Of a stretch of DNA of 54,031 nucleotides, positions 27,436-36,150 are shown piece after piece. Each line of letters opens with the position of its first letter. Within the stretch, counting starts at the first letter, position 1. Location: the NCBI GenBank assembly GCA_030608005.1, contig JAUWIX010000005.1, forward strand, positions 1 to 54,031, in the 5' to 3' direction. The translations under genes were made by a program, and so were the position numbers. Source of the DNA: Dehalococcoidia bacterium (GTDB taxonomy: Bacteria; Chloroflexota; Dehalococcoidia; Dehalococcoidales; BS750m-G39). The notes below the pieces were generated by a model. That model did not search any database, was not told the origin of the DNA, and saw only the letters and a program-made list of their open reading frames with translations.

Positions 27436-28224
27436 ATGAAAGACTACAGTGTTGTAGAAGTTAACGAGAATACTCTTGAAGAACTAATAAGACACTATGC
27501 GGCCAAGATAGAGGGTGGAATGAAGTTTGTAGACCGCCAAGTGAAGACTGATAGAGAGAAACGTCTCGATGTATTGATGGTAGATAGCGGTGGAGCCCTA
27601 GCTGTTGTAGAACTTAAAGTGTGGGAAGATGATGGTATGTTGATGCAGGGCATCGATTATTACGATTATGCTTCAAGGCATATTGATAGTATTTCAAAAG
27701 CATATGAGAAGTCTAATATTAAGCCTGACCAACCTCCCCGTCTCATCCTTATTGCTCCCAGCTTTTCCATTACCTTACTTGAAAGGTGCAAATGGATAAA
27801 TATTCCAATTTCACTCTACACTTATAAATGTATTAAGGCAGAAGACGATAATGATGTTATCCCAGTGTTCACTGAAATAAACGTGCCTAAAATTCCCAAG
27901 CCACCTCCACCGCGTAAGTCAGTAAGTGAGATATTAGAATACATTACCGACGATAATATGAGAAAGGCAGCTAATGATTTCTTGGCTGAAGTGAAAAATT
28001 GGGATAAAGATAATATTGCAATAGATCCAATCCAAGATTGGGTTTCCATGAAATATAAGGGTAGGGTTTTTGCGTATTTAGGTCCGAGACGAAGATTTTT
28101 CGGCTTTCAAACACTTGATCAGGAAGGTAATTGGCCATGGCTACCTGTAAACCAAGATAGTGAATTGGACGCAATCAGAAATCTACTTAGAACTAACATT
28201 GAAAAACTTAAATCAGGTAGGTAA
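27436..28224 (+). CDS. PD-(D/E)XK nuclease-like protein
   Basis: 262 residues. The N-terminal half carries RLDVLMVDSGGALAVVELKVW: an Asp, spacing of about 15, then ELK, the signature of the PD-(D/E)XK fold, and ends with a strand-rich RLILIAPSF. A PKIPKPPPPRK linker (about 153-163) leads to a C-terminal domain ending in an aromatic region (FAYLGPRRRFFGFQTLDQEGNWPW) resembling a DNA- or ligand-binding beta module. ATG has GGAAGGAG. It lies between leuC and leuD, normally adjacent genes, so it is an accessory insertion. Function (repair, defence, restriction-like) unknown. Confidence 0.7.
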   Translation: MKDYSVVEVNENTLEELIRHYAAKIEGGMKFVDRQVKTDREKRLDVLMVDSGGALAVVELKVWEDDGMLMQGIDYYDYASRHIDSISKAYEKSNIKPDQPPRLILIAPSFSITLLERCKWINIPISLYTYKCIKAEDDNDVIPVFTEINVPKIPKPPPPRKSVSEILEYITDDNMRKAANDFLAEVKNWDKDNIAIDPIQDWVSMKYKGRVFAYLGPRRRFFGFQTLDQEGNWPWLPVNQDSELDAIRNLLRTNIEKLKSGR

Positions 28225-28245
28225 TTCGCTTATAAAAGAGGTTTC

Positions 28246-28749
28246 ATGTTAAAAGGCAAAGTCCATAAATACGGGGCTAATGTTGATACCGATGCTATTA
28301 TCCCGGCTCGCTATCTGAATGTGTCTGAGCCGGCAGAGCTGGCAAAGCACTGCATGGAGGATATAGATAGGGACTTCGTCAAAAAGGTCAAGCCGGGGGA
28401 TATAATGATGGCGACCACCAATTTTGGCTGTGGCTCTTCACGGGAGCATGCCCCGCTGGCTATTAAGGCGGCTGGAATATCCTGTATAATAGCCAAGAGC
28501 TTTGCCCGCATCTTCTTTCGCAATGCCATAAATATAGGCTTGCCACTGCTTGAATGCGATGCGGCTGTAGATAAAACTGAGGCTGGCGATACCCTTGAGG
28601 TCGAGCTATATAGCGGCAGGATAAAAAACTTGACCAGAGGCATGGAGTTTACGGCAAAGCCCTACCCTAAGTTTATGGCTGAGCTTATCTCAGCCGGCGG
28701 GCTTATTGAGTATACTAGGAAGCGACTGGCTAGCAGGGAGATTATCTAG
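28246..28749 (+). CDS. leuD: 3-Isopropylmalate dehydratase, small subunit
   Basis: 167 residues, swivelling domain of the aconitase-type isomerase. Motifs: [18 protein letters not shown] (9-26), [18 protein letters not shown] and [22 protein letters not shown]. Short LeuD class matching the LeuC subtype upstream. Preceded by AGAGG; separated from leuC only by the nuclease-like gene. Confidence 0.95.
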   Translation: MLKGKVHKYGANVDTDAIIPARYLNVSEPAELAKHCMEDIDRDFVKKVKPGDIMMATTNFGCGSSREHAPLAIKAAGISCIIAKSFARIFFRNAINIGLPLLECDAAVDKTEAGDTLEVELYSGRIKNLTRGMEFTAKPYPKFMAELISAGGLIEYTRKRLASREII

Positions 28750-28812
28750 TAACCTATCCCCCTGACTCCCTTCCCTTGGTAAGGGAAGGGAGATTAATGG
28801 GGTGAGGTTAAT
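28750..28812. repeat. Palindromic intergenic repeat, copy 8
   Basis: TAACCTATCCCCCTGACTCC end, CTCCCTTCCCTTG/TAAGGGAAGGGAG hairpin and GGGGTGAGGTTA end, filling the leuD-leuB gap. leuB has its own AGGAGG after it. Confidence 0.8.
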
Positions 28813-28833
28813 AAACTAACTAGGAGGGTTTAG

Positions 28834-29928
28834 GTGCAATTCGACCTGGCGGTTCTACCCGGCGATGGCATTGGTCCTGAGGTCGCTAATGAGGGAATCA
28901 AGGTGTTGCAGGCAATAGGCGAAAGGTTTGACCACAGCTTCAATCTGCACTACGGGCTGGTGGGTGGGGTTGCTATTGACCAACTAGGAACAGCGCTTCC
29001 GCCAGATACACTGGAGATGTGCCGTAGGTGCGATGCGGTGTTGCTGGCTGCTGTAGGCGGTCCCAGGTGGGACGACCCCCAAGCCAAGGTTCGTCCTGAA
29101 GATGGTCTCCTGACACTGCGGAAAGGACTGGGGCTTTTTGCCAACCTGCGCCCGGTCAAGGTCTTCCCTACGCTGATTGACTCTACAAATCTGAAGCCAG
29201 ATGTTATCCAAGGGGTAGATTTTATATTTGTTCGTGAGCTTACTGGAGGGCTCTACTTTGCCCGACCCAAAAGGCAATGGCAGACATCCCGGGGCAGGCG
29301 GGCTACTGATTCCATGACCTATTCCGAGCAGGAGATTGAGCGTATTGTCAGGGTTGGCTTTGAGCTAGCAAGAGGTCGGCGTAAAAAATTGACCTCTGTG
29401 GATAAAGCCAATGTGCTTGAGTCCTCACGACTATGGCGACAGGTGGCTATGGAAGTAGCCGAATACTATCCTGATGTAGAGCTGGAGCATATGCTGGTTG
29501 ATGCCTGCGCTATGCGACTTATTCAGAATCCGACATACTTCGATGTTATTGTTACCGAGAACATGTTTGGTGATATTCTCACCGATGAGGCATCAATGCT
29601 GGCTGGCTCTATGGGGATGTTGCCCTCAGCCAGTCTAGCCGGAGTGCCCCAAGAAGGGGGCAACATATTCGGCATGTATGAACCAATTCACGGCAGTGCC
29701 CCCCGCCGTGCCGGACTGGATATGGCTAACCCCATTGCTACTATCCTCAGTATCGCTATGATGCTCCGCTACTCCTTCGGCCTAATAAAGGAGGCACAGA
29801 CTATCGACAGTGCCGTTGATGAGGTATTAAGCCAAGGCTACCGCACCTATGATATAATGGGTGAAGGTAAGACAAGGGTAGGGACAAAGCAGATGGGAGA
29901 CTTAATTGCTGCGAAGGTGGGAGGCTAG
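28834..29928 (+). CDS. leuB: 3-Isopropylmalate dehydrogenase
   Basis: 364 residues from GTG 28834 (AGGAGG at 28821-28826). NAD+-dependent oxidative decarboxylation in leucine synthesis. Motifs: [14 protein letters not shown] (8-21), [57 protein letters not shown], and [20 protein letters not shown]; near the C terminus the NAD-specific [12 protein letters not shown]. Could also process methylmalate-derived substrate in the citramalate pathway. Confidence 0.96.
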   Translation: MQFDLAVLPGDGIGPEVANEGIKVLQAIGERFDHSFNLHYGLVGGVAIDQLGTALPPDTLEMCRRCDAVLLAAVGGPRWDDPQAKVRPEDGLLTLRKGLGLFANLRPVKVFPTLIDSTNLKPDVIQGVDFIFVRELTGGLYFARPKRQWQTSRGRRATDSMTYSEQEIERIVRVGFELARGRRKKLTSVDKANVLESSRLWRQVAMEVAEYYPDVELEHMLVDACAMRLIQNPTYFDVIVTENMFGDILTDEASMLAGSMGMLPSASLAGVPQEGGNIFGMYEPIHGSAPRRAGLDMANPIATILSIAMMLRYSFGLIKEAQTIDSAVDEVLSQGYRTYDIMGEGKTRVGTKQMGDLIAAKVGG

Positions 29929-29931
29929 AAA

Positions 29932-31533
29932 TTGGTACAAGTTCAGCTTTATGATACCACACTTCGGGACGGGGCACAGAGAGAGGGCATTTCCTTCTCT
30001 GTGGTTGATAAGCTAAACATTGCCCGCAAGCTTGATGAGCTTGGCGTCCACTTTATAGAAGGCGGCTGGCCTGGCTCCAATCCCAAGGATATTGAGTTCT
30101 TCAAGAAGGCTCAAAGTTTAACCCTTTCCCACTCCAGGCTGGCTGCTTTTGGCAGCACCAGACGACCCAAAGCTGAAGCCGAGACCGATGCTAACCTTAT
30201 GGCTCTGGCTGACGCCGGGGTAAAGGTGGCTACTATTGTCGGCAAAAGCTCAGATTTGCAGGTCGCCCAGGTACTGGAAACCACCCTGGAGGAAAACCTT
30301 AGTATGATTGCTGACTCCATAAGATACCTTAAAGCCAAAGGGCTTACCGTCTTCTTTGATGCCGAGCATTTCTTTGATGGCTTTAAGGCTAGTCCCAGCT
30401 ACACTCTGCGGGTGGTGGAGGTGGCTGCCGAGGCTGGGGCTGATACCGTGGTATTGTGTGATACCAACGGGGGCACAATGCCTAACGAGATAACGGCTGC
30501 TATCCACGCTATTAGAAAGCAGACTACAGTGTCCCTAGGCATTCATGCTCATAATGATGGTGAACTGGCGGTAGCCAACACCCTGGCTGCAGTGAACGCC
30601 GGGGTCACCCAGGTTCAGGGCACCATCAATGGCTATGGCGAGCGCTGCGGCAATGCTAACCTCTGTTCTATTATCCCAGATTTGAAGCTTAAGATGGGTA
30701 TTGATTGCGTTACCAATGAGCAACTGGCTAAATTAACCGAGGTATCCCACTATGTAAGCGAGGTGGCTAATCTAATTCCCGATGCCTTCTCCTCCTATGT
30801 CGGTTCCAGTGCCTTTAGTCATAAGGCAGGGCTTCATGTTTCAGGCTTGACCAAGTGGGCGGAGAGCTATCAGCACATAGACCCAGACCAGGTAGGTAAT
30901 AAGCAAAGAGTACTGGTATCTGAGCTATCAGGGAAAGGGAATATTATATACAAGGCAAAGGAACTGGGATTAGATTTGCCCTTAAAAGGCAAGGAGGCAC
31001 AAAAGCTGCTGGAGCAGGTCAAGTTGCTGGAGAGTCGTGGCTTCCAGTATGACAATGCCGAGGCATCCTTCGAGCTACTGGTTCACCGGGCTAAGCCAGG
31101 TTATCACCCCCCATTTGAACTGGTTGATTTTATGGTGGTGATAGAGAAGAGGCGGCGCCCGCCTACCAGAAAGAACCTGGAGGAGATGCTTTCTGAGGCA
31201 ATGCTAAAGGTAAGGGTAGGCACCGAGTTAATGCATACCGCTGCCGAGGGTAATGGTCCAGTTAATGCCCTGGACCAAGCACTACGCAAGGCATTATTGC
31301 AGTTTTACCCCGAATTAGCCCAAATCAGGCTAGTTGACTATAAAGTTCGCATCCTTGAGGAAAGCGTTGGCACCGAGTCTCAGGTTCGCGTCCTCATTGA
31401 GTCCAGCGACGGGATTAAGGAATGGAGGACTGTCGGCAGCTCAACCAATATCATTGAGGCATCTTGGCTAGCCCTGGCTGATAGCTTGGAATACTGGTTA
31501 ATCAAACAAAAAACCAGTAAGGGGGAAGTATAA
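29932..31533 (+). CDS. cimA: Citramalate synthase
   Basis: 533 residues from TTG 29932, three bases after leuB. LeuA-related TIM barrel (YDTTLRDGAQREGISFS, FIEGGWPGSNPKD, GIHAHNDGELAVAN, INGYGERCGNANL) plus a C-terminal LeuA-type regulatory domain (LVDYKVRILEESVGTESQVRVLIES). The GGWPGSNPKD and YGERCGNANL variants and length fit CimA rather than LeuA. It makes citramalate from pyruvate and acetyl-CoA, giving a threonine-independent isoleucine route with leuCDB and ilvDBNC. No threonine deaminase is in the window. Confidence 0.92.
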   Translation: MVQVQLYDTTLRDGAQREGISFSVVDKLNIARKLDELGVHFIEGGWPGSNPKDIEFFKKAQSLTLSHSRLAAFGSTRRPKAEAETDANLMALADAGVKVATIVGKSSDLQVAQVLETTLEENLSMIADSIRYLKAKGLTVFFDAEHFFDGFKASPSYTLRVVEVAAEAGADTVVLCDTNGGTMPNEITAAIHAIRKQTTVSLGIHAHNDGELAVANTLAAVNAGVTQVQGTINGYGERCGNANLCSIIPDLKLKMGIDCVTNEQLAKLTEVSHYVSEVANLIPDAFSSYVGSSAFSHKAGLHVSGLTKWAESYQHIDPDQVGNKQRVLVSELSGKGNIIYKAKELGLDLPLKGKEAQKLLEQVKLLESRGFQYDNAEASFELLVHRAKPGYHPPFELVDFMVVIEKRRRPPTRKNLEEMLSEAMLKVRVGTELMHTAAEGNGPVNALDQALRKALLQFYPELAQIRLVDYKVRILEESVGTESQVRVLIESSDGIKEWRTVGSSTNIIEASWLALADSLEYWLIKQKTSKGEV

Positions 31534-31785
31534 ATGCAGAAGAAATACCATATGATGCGGATTGCCGCAAGTATCTTCAGGGTTCTTGGATGGGTTATCT
31601 TAGTAGTAGGCATTATTGGTTCAATTATCGCCGGCGCTGCTACAGGTGGAGGCCAGGGGGCAATGATAGCAATCTTAGGCATTATCTATTCCATAGTTGC
31701 AGGTGTCTTCACCCTTGCTTCGGCGGATTTCTTCTACTGCGTTATGGATATCGAACAAAATACACAACGCCCTGAATCTCCATAA
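31534..31785 (+). CDS. Small two-helix membrane protein
   Basis: 83 residues with two predicted membrane helices (about 15-37 with a glycine-rich GIIGSIIAGAATGGG, and 43-66). Immediately follows cimA (TAA then ATG, no gap) with GGGGGAAG as binding site, so it is probably the last gene of the operon. No family recognised. Confidence 0.6.
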   Translation: MQKKYHMMRIAASIFRVLGWVILVVGIIGSIIAGAATGGGQGAMIAILGIIYSIVAGVFTLASADFFYCVMDIEQNTQRPESP

Positions 31786-31810
31786 AACCCTTTACCCATG
31801 TATGATAGGT

Positions 31811-32428
31811 CTACCTACCCACTGGCATAATATATAATGGTCTATACTGCTTATCCAGCCGTAAAACTTCTCTTACTTGCTCATCATCAAAGGCACCTAT
31901 GGCTACCGTAGCCAGACCCAGAGCAGTAGCCTGAAGATAAATATTTTGTCCAGCATGCCCTACCTCTATGTGAACATACCTTTCCCCCCTATCACCATAG
32001 CTAACCAGCGTCCGACTATACACAGCACAAATGATTATATCCACCGCGGCTTCATATATAAATTCCTGGCCTAACGCCGCTTTAGCTAACTCCGGTCTCA
32101 CATCTCCACTATGGCATAAAGCCAGAGAATGGCTGTCTATATGGTAGTGGTATATGCCATCAGCTATACCTTCAATGCCATTCCTGCCGCAAACAACAAA
32201 AATTTCCAGTGGATAGGTAGCCCCGGCACTGGGGGCTGTTCTAAATTTCAATCGAGTATCGGTGATACCCTGAGCTGCCCACAGTATCTGTGATAGCTGT
32301 GATTGAGAAATAGATTCAGGGGTGAAGTCTCTTACTGACCTTCTTCTGGCAATGGCTTCCTCTAGTGAAAGACCACCTTTTTGGCTTGGCGAAGGCAAAT
32401 AAATCTGTGCTGGCTGACTATCATCCAT
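31811..32428 (-). CDS. SagB-type nitroreductase family protein
   Basis: 205 residues, FMN-dependent nitroreductase fold. RRRSVRDFTPESISQSQLSQILWAAQGIT (28-56) and RTAPSAGATYPLEIFVV are typical of the SagB/ThcOx subgroup, with GHAGQNIYLQATALGLATVAIGAF and a C-terminal PLYIMPVGR. SagB proteins oxidise azolines in peptide natural products, but many stand-alone members have unknown substrates and no cyclodehydratase gene is nearby. Starts 2 bases after the cysteine synthase stop on the minus strand. Confidence 0.88.
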   Translation of the reverse strand: MDDSQPAQIYLPSPSQKGGLSLEEAIARRRSVRDFTPESISQSQLSQILWAAQGITDTRLKFRTAPSAGATYPLEIFVVCGRNGIEGIADGIYHYHIDSHSLALCHSGDVRPELAKAALGQEFIYEAAVDIIICAVYSRTLVSYGDRGERYVHIEVGHAGQNIYLQATALGLATVAIGAFDDEQVREVLRLDKQYRPLYIMPVGR

Positions 32429-32430
32429 AT

Positions 32431-33339
32431 CTACTTGTCTTTAGTCCAGAAGTCCAGGCTTAGATATTTCCACCCCCCATCAGCTAAAATAGCCACTATA
32501 TTGCCCTCATCCATCTCATCGGCAGCCTTAATAGCCTGGTGGACTACCGCTCCTGAAGATAACCCGGCAAAGACCCCCTCCTTCTTCAGCAACTGCCTGG
32601 TGACTATAGCCGCCTGTTGGCTGGTAACAATAGCCCTCTCATTAATAAGGCTTAAATCCGGTATCAATGGTAAAGAGCTGTCACCCATACATTTCAGACC
32701 TTGGATGGAATCATCTGGCGGTGGTTCCACGCTGATTACCCTGATATTGGGATACCTCTCCTTCAACCGCCGGGCAATCCCAGTTATAGTCCCTCCGGTG
32801 CCAACCCCAGCGATTAGAACATCAATCTTATCATAGGGGAAATCGTCTATTATTTCAGCACCAGTAGTCTCATAGTGAGCCAGCGGGTTGGCTGGATTGG
32901 AGAACTGGTCAGGCATAAAGTATCTTTTATCCTGAGCCGCCAGTTCCTGGGCAGCATCAATGGCTCCTTGCACCCCGTAAGCCCCTTTGGTAAGAATTAG
33001 CTCAGCGCCGAAGATTTTAAGTAGCTGCTGCCTCTCCTGGCTCATATTATCGGGCATAACGATAGTAACCTTATAGCCTTTCTTACGCCCCAGCCAGGCT
33101 AGAGCTATCCCGGTATTGCCGCTAGTGGCTTCAATAATAGTTCTGTCCCTGGTTAGCTCTCCGCTCTGTTCAGCCTCTTCTATCATATATTTTGCTACCC
33201 GGTCCTTGATGCTGGCACTCCCTCCCAGGTTTTGCCCCTCCAGCTTGGCCAGGATTTTCACCCTTTTATTGGGACTCATTTGGCCCATTTCAACTAGCGG
33301 TGTGTGCCCTATGGCTTCAATAGCATTTTTAAAATACAT
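32431..33339 (-). CDS. Cysteine synthase (PLP-dependent, CysK/CysM family)
   Basis: 302 residues. Replaces the acetyl (or phosphate) group of an activated serine with sulfide. PLP lysine is in GGSASIKDRVA (about 34-44), followed by EATSGNTGIALAW, the glycine loop GVGTGGTITGIARRL, SVEPPPDDSIQG and GVFAGLSSGAVV. CysK versus CysM cannot be decided by eye. The neighbour on its 5' side encodes an Nfu-type Fe-S carrier, suggesting linked sulfur metabolism. Confidence 0.92.
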   Translation of the reverse strand: MYFKNAIEAIGHTPLVEMGQMSPNKRVKILAKLEGQNLGGSASIKDRVAKYMIEEAEQSGELTRDRTIIEATSGNTGIALAWLGRKKGYKVTIVMPDNMSQERQQLLKIFGAELILTKGAYGVQGAIDAAQELAAQDKRYFMPDQFSNPANPLAHYETTGAEIIDDFPYDKIDVLIAGVGTGGTITGIARRLKERYPNIRVISVEPPPDDSIQGLKCMGDSSLPLIPDLSLINERAIVTSQQAAIVTRQLLKKEGVFAGLSSGAVVHQAIKAADEMDEGNIVAILADGGWKYLSLDFWTKDK

Positions 33340-33343
33340 AGAA

Positions 33344-33565
33344 CTATACTGAAATAACCTCCTTCACTTCAGGTATCTTCTCCTTAAGGTAGCCCTCTAT
33401 CCCTGTTTTGAGAGTCATAGCGGCAAAGGGACATCCAAAACATCCTCCCAAGAACCTTACCTTCACCACTCCCTCCTCAATGCTTACAAGCTCCACATCG
33501 CCTCCATCAGCTTGAAGGCGAGGTCTTATCTCCTCTAAGACCTCCTCAACATTCTTCTTCAGCAT
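33344..33565 (-). CDS. NifU C-terminal domain (Nfu-type) Fe-S carrier
   Basis: 73 residues comprising just the Nfu domain: EEIRPRLQADGGDVELVSI, then the cluster-binding GGCFGCPFAAMTLKTGIE (CxxC at about 42-45). Transfers Fe-S clusters to client proteins; the window's clients could include LeuC, IlvD and radical SAM enzymes. ATG 33565 with GGAGG. Directly upstream of cysteine synthase. Confidence 0.93.
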   Translation of the reverse strand: MLKKNVEEVLEEIRPRLQADGGDVELVSIEEGVVKVRFLGGCFGCPFAAMTLKTGIEGYLKEKIPEVKEVISV

Positions 33566-33628
33566 GCTATACCTCCATTTAATATTGAGTTCACCAGAAA
33601 ATTCTTTGGCTTATATCTCTGGTTCTCA

Positions 33629-33662
33629 CTCTTGCTTTCGTTTGGCTTTTTAAAAGCAAGAG
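33629..33662 (-). other. Stem-loop at the end of the FmdB-like gene
   Basis: CTCTTGCTTT/AAAGCAAGAG inverted repeat overlapping the last codons of the FmdB-like gene and the gap before nfu. There is no following T-run, so a processing or stabilising hairpin is as likely as a terminator. Confidence 0.4.
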
Positions 33663-33880
33663 GAGCAACTAGCTGTGGTACACCCCGCACACTTGTCAAA
33701 CCCCCCAACAGATGTGGAGATTCCTTCGGAGTCCTTAGAAAAAGAGGTGAAAGCGGAGAAGACCTTCTCTCCTCTAGCATTGCATACGGGGCAGAAGGCA
33801 TCTTCATTAATACTGCCCATGGAGCGGAGTAGCTCAAACCTGCTCTTGCAATTTGGACAAAAATACTCATAAATCGGCAT
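33650..33880 (-). CDS. FmdB-family zinc ribbon protein
   Basis: 76 residues. MPIYEYFCPNCKSRFELL with CxxC at 8-11 and FCPVC at about 29-33 form the FmdB/CxxC-CxxC zinc ribbon, followed by a low-complexity tail with extra cysteines (DKCAGCTTASCSSCF). A longer overlapping frame from 33894 is out of phase and lacks any family pattern. FmdB proteins are named as putative regulators but have no firm function. Confidence 0.88.
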   Translation of the reverse strand: MPIYEYFCPNCKSRFELLRSMGSINEDAFCPVCNARGEKVFSAFTSFSKDSEGISTSVGGFDKCAGCTTASCSSCF

Positions 33881-33933
33881 CCTCCCCCTCCCAAGCTCTA
33901 TTCTACAACATAGAGAAGCAAAATGGCAAGGTA

Positions 33934-35394
33934 TCAGCCCTTAATTACACCTATAGGTTTTGTCCTTGCCACCTTACGTGAGATACCTGCTTTGTGAGTT
34001 ATGTCAACCACTTCAGTTACATCCTTATAGGCTTCAGATGCTTCCTCAGCCAGTGAAGCCATGCTGCCAGCCTTAACCGTAATCCCCTTGGCTTCAAGTG
34101 CCCTGGCGACATCGGCACCCCGAAGGCTGCGTTTGGCTGCTGACCGACTTTGCACCCTACCGGCACCATGGCAGGTGGAGCCAAAGGACTCCCTCATCGC
34201 TCCCTCAGTACCCAGGGCTATATAGGAACAGCGCCCCATATCCCCAGGAATGAGAACCGGCTGACCTATACTCCGGTAGATATCAGGGATATCAGGGTGT
34301 CCAGCGGGGAAAGCCCTGGTTGCCCCCTTACGGTGAACACAAAGGCTCACTTTCTTGCCATCAATGGTATATTCCTCTATCTTAGCGATGTTATGACAAA
34401 CATCGTAAATCTGCCTCATGCCCAGTTCCTGCTGGCTTTTGCCGAAGACCTTAGCGAAAGACTCCCTAGCCCAGTGCACGATGAACTGCCGGTTGGTCCA
34501 GGCGTAGTTAGCTGCGCATGACATAGCTTGAAGATAGTCCTGTCCTTCTGGCGAATTTATTGGCGCGCAGGCAAGCTGGCGGTCAGGCAGGCTAATGCCA
34601 TATCTTTTTACTGCTTCCCCCAGCAACCCCACATAGTCAGTACAAATCTGGTGACCAAAGCCTCTAGAACCAGTATGTATCAAGAGAAGCACCTGCCCTA
34701 AATCCTCAATGCCCATAGCCCTAGCTGCATCCCGGTCATAGAGCTCATCCACCACCTCCACCTCCAGGAAGTGGTTACCAGAACCCAGGGTGCCCAGTTG
34801 TGGGATACCTCGCTTTTTAGCCTTACCGCTAACCTTATCCGGGTTAGCCCCCTTCATACAGCCAGACTCCTCAGTAACTATAATATCCTCCGCTTGACCA
34901 TAACCCTTCTCTATTGCCCACCGGCTACCCCTTATCATGACTTCACCCAGTTCTTTCTCACTCACCCTCATCTTGCCTTCCGACCCTAGTCCTGACGGAA
35001 TATTGACGAAAAGCTCACTGACTAATTGCTCAATTTTGGGTCTCACCTCGTCCTCGGTAAGATTGGTTCTCACCAACCTGACACCGCAATTAATATCAAA
35101 ACCGACACCCCCGGGTGATACCACCCCATCTTTCACCCTGGTTGCCGCTACCCCACCTATAGGGAAACCGTAGCCCCAGTGAATATCAGGCATCGCCAGC
35201 GAGTAGCGGACAATGCCGGGGAGAAAAGCCACATTAGCTACCTGTTGAAAAACCTGCTCTTCCCAGATATGACTAAGCATAGATTCGCTGGCAAAGATTA
35301 GACCAGGCACGGACATGCCTTGCTTATAGCTTGGTGGAATCTCCCAGCGGTAGTCATCTATCTTTCTTAATATTCCCTGCCACGGGGCTGGCAT
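33934..35394 (-). CDS. rtcB: RNA-splicing ligase RtcB
   Basis: 486 residues. Joins 2',3'-cyclic phosphate (or 3'-phosphate) and 5'-OH RNA ends using GTP and Mn2+. Motifs: PDIHWGYGFPIGGVAA, GGVGFDINCGVRL (metal Asp/Cys), LGTLGSGNHFLEVE, LIHTGSRGFGHQ, HRKGATRAFPAG, and FGSTCHGAGRVQSR whose His is the guanylylated residue. Archease lies directly upstream on the same strand, the usual partner that renews RtcB. Likely role: tRNA or RNA repair. Confidence 0.96.
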   Translation of the reverse strand: MPAPWQGILRKIDDYRWEIPPSYKQGMSVPGLIFASESMLSHIWEEQVFQQVANVAFLPGIVRYSLAMPDIHWGYGFPIGGVAATRVKDGVVSPGGVGFDINCGVRLVRTNLTEDEVRPKIEQLVSELFVNIPSGLGSEGKMRVSEKELGEVMIRGSRWAIEKGYGQAEDIIVTEESGCMKGANPDKVSGKAKKRGIPQLGTLGSGNHFLEVEVVDELYDRDAARAMGIEDLGQVLLLIHTGSRGFGHQICTDYVGLLGEAVKRYGISLPDRQLACAPINSPEGQDYLQAMSCAANYAWTNRQFIVHWARESFAKVFGKSQQELGMRQIYDVCHNIAKIEEYTIDGKKVSLCVHRKGATRAFPAGHPDIPDIYRSIGQPVLIPGDMGRCSYIALGTEGAMRESFGSTCHGAGRVQSRSAAKRSLRGADVARALEAKGITVKAGSMASLAEEASEAYKDVTEVVDITHKAGISRKVARTKPIGVIKG

Positions 35395-35405
35395 TTTCCC
35401 CTCCG

Positions 35406-35822
35406 CTAAATATCAAATAATACCTGAACCTTGCAGCCATCACCCTGGTCAACCTTTAGCATATGGTAAGTGGCTGCCTTGACCCCTGTTTTTAATTTAT
35501 GCCTTGAACTATCTACCTTTTCCCCATAGCTTCTAGCCTTGAGTTGTGTTTTGTTGAGCTGGACAATATCAAATCGCTTAAAGAGAATATTCTCCGTGTC
35601 AAATTGATAAACCAGTTCGTTCAACCATTCTACCAGCAGGCTCTCTTCGTCAGTGGCAGTCAGCTCTATATCCCGATGAAGAACCTCCTCCACATCATCA
35701 AGCTCAGTTATCAGGCTGAACAAAGCCCTAGCCGCATTGGCAAACGCCTGGCTCATGTCAGCACCATAGGCTATGATGCCAACATCAGCGGTATGATTTA
35801 CGATTTCAAAGTCCTTCTCCAT
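35406..35822 (-). CDS. Archease
   Basis: 138 residues. FEIVNHTADVGIIAYG (5-20) with the conserved His and Asp for metal binding, LLVEWLNELVYQFDTENILFKRF in the middle and a C-terminal ATYHMLKV...VQVLFDI ending in Asp-Ile as in the family. Stimulates guanylylation of RtcB. 11 bases before rtcB, so co-transcribed. Confidence 0.94.
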   Translation of the reverse strand: MEKDFEIVNHTADVGIIAYGADMSQAFANAARALFSLITELDDVEEVLHRDIELTATDEESLLVEWLNELVYQFDTENILFKRFDIVQLNKTQLKARSYGEKVDSSRHKLKTGVKAATYHMLKVDQGDGCKVQVLFDI

Positions 35823-35876
35823 ATAAATGAATTATATCATTTACTACGGCAAACATAAACAAGAGAGAGTATCTAT

Positions 35877-36060
35877 TAACCCTATCCCCTTTATCCCCTT
35901 CCCCTGAAAAAGGGGAAGGGGAACATAATTTCTTAAGAGGGGCTAGCGCCCCTCTTAAATGCCCTCTAGTTACTACACCTGAGTAAGGAGAAGGGAATTA
36001 AATCGGCGTCCCCGAAAATCTTTGATTTTCCTGGGTGCTTTAAGGGGGTGAGGTAGATTA
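35877..36060. repeat. Palindromic intergenic repeat, copy 9
   Basis: Full-length looking copy: TAACCCTATCCCC end, CCCCTTCCCCTG/AAGGGGAAGGGG, AAGAGGGGC/GCCCCTCTT (35935-35957), a GAAAATC/GATTTTC hairpin (about 36015-36031) and GGGGGTGAGGTAGATT end. Its two termini are related by inversion to the ends of copies 2 and 4. Confidence 0.78.
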
Positions 36061-36091
36061 AAATCTCTAATCCACAGCCCATTTGGGAAAC

Positions 36092-36120
36092 TTTAAGCTT
36101 TTTCGACTATCTAGTATAAT
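36092..36120 (+). promoter_or_regulatory. Candidate promoter with consensus -10
   Basis: TATAAT at 36115-36120 with a weak TTTAAG -35 at 36092-36097 (17-base spacer), about 30 bases before ATG 36151, which has GGGGGA upstream. Confidence 0.45.
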
Positions 36121-36150
36121 ATAGGTAGAAATGACAATTGGGGGACTTAG

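Larger units (their letters stand above)
35823..36150. other. Intergenic region between archease and the 36.1-kb gene cluster
   Basis: 328 bases without a gene. Most of it is palindromic repeat copy 9; the right end carries the promoter of the next gene. Confidence 0.6.

Noticed and set aside
33559-33894. 111-residue frame overlapping the FmdB-like gene
   Set aside because: It is out of phase with the clear CxxC zinc-ribbon protein at 33650-33880 and shows no domain pattern.
568-36060. CRISPR array or tandem satellite made from the palindromic repeats
   Set aside because: Copies are scattered singly in different gaps, vary in length and lack regular spacers or cas genes.
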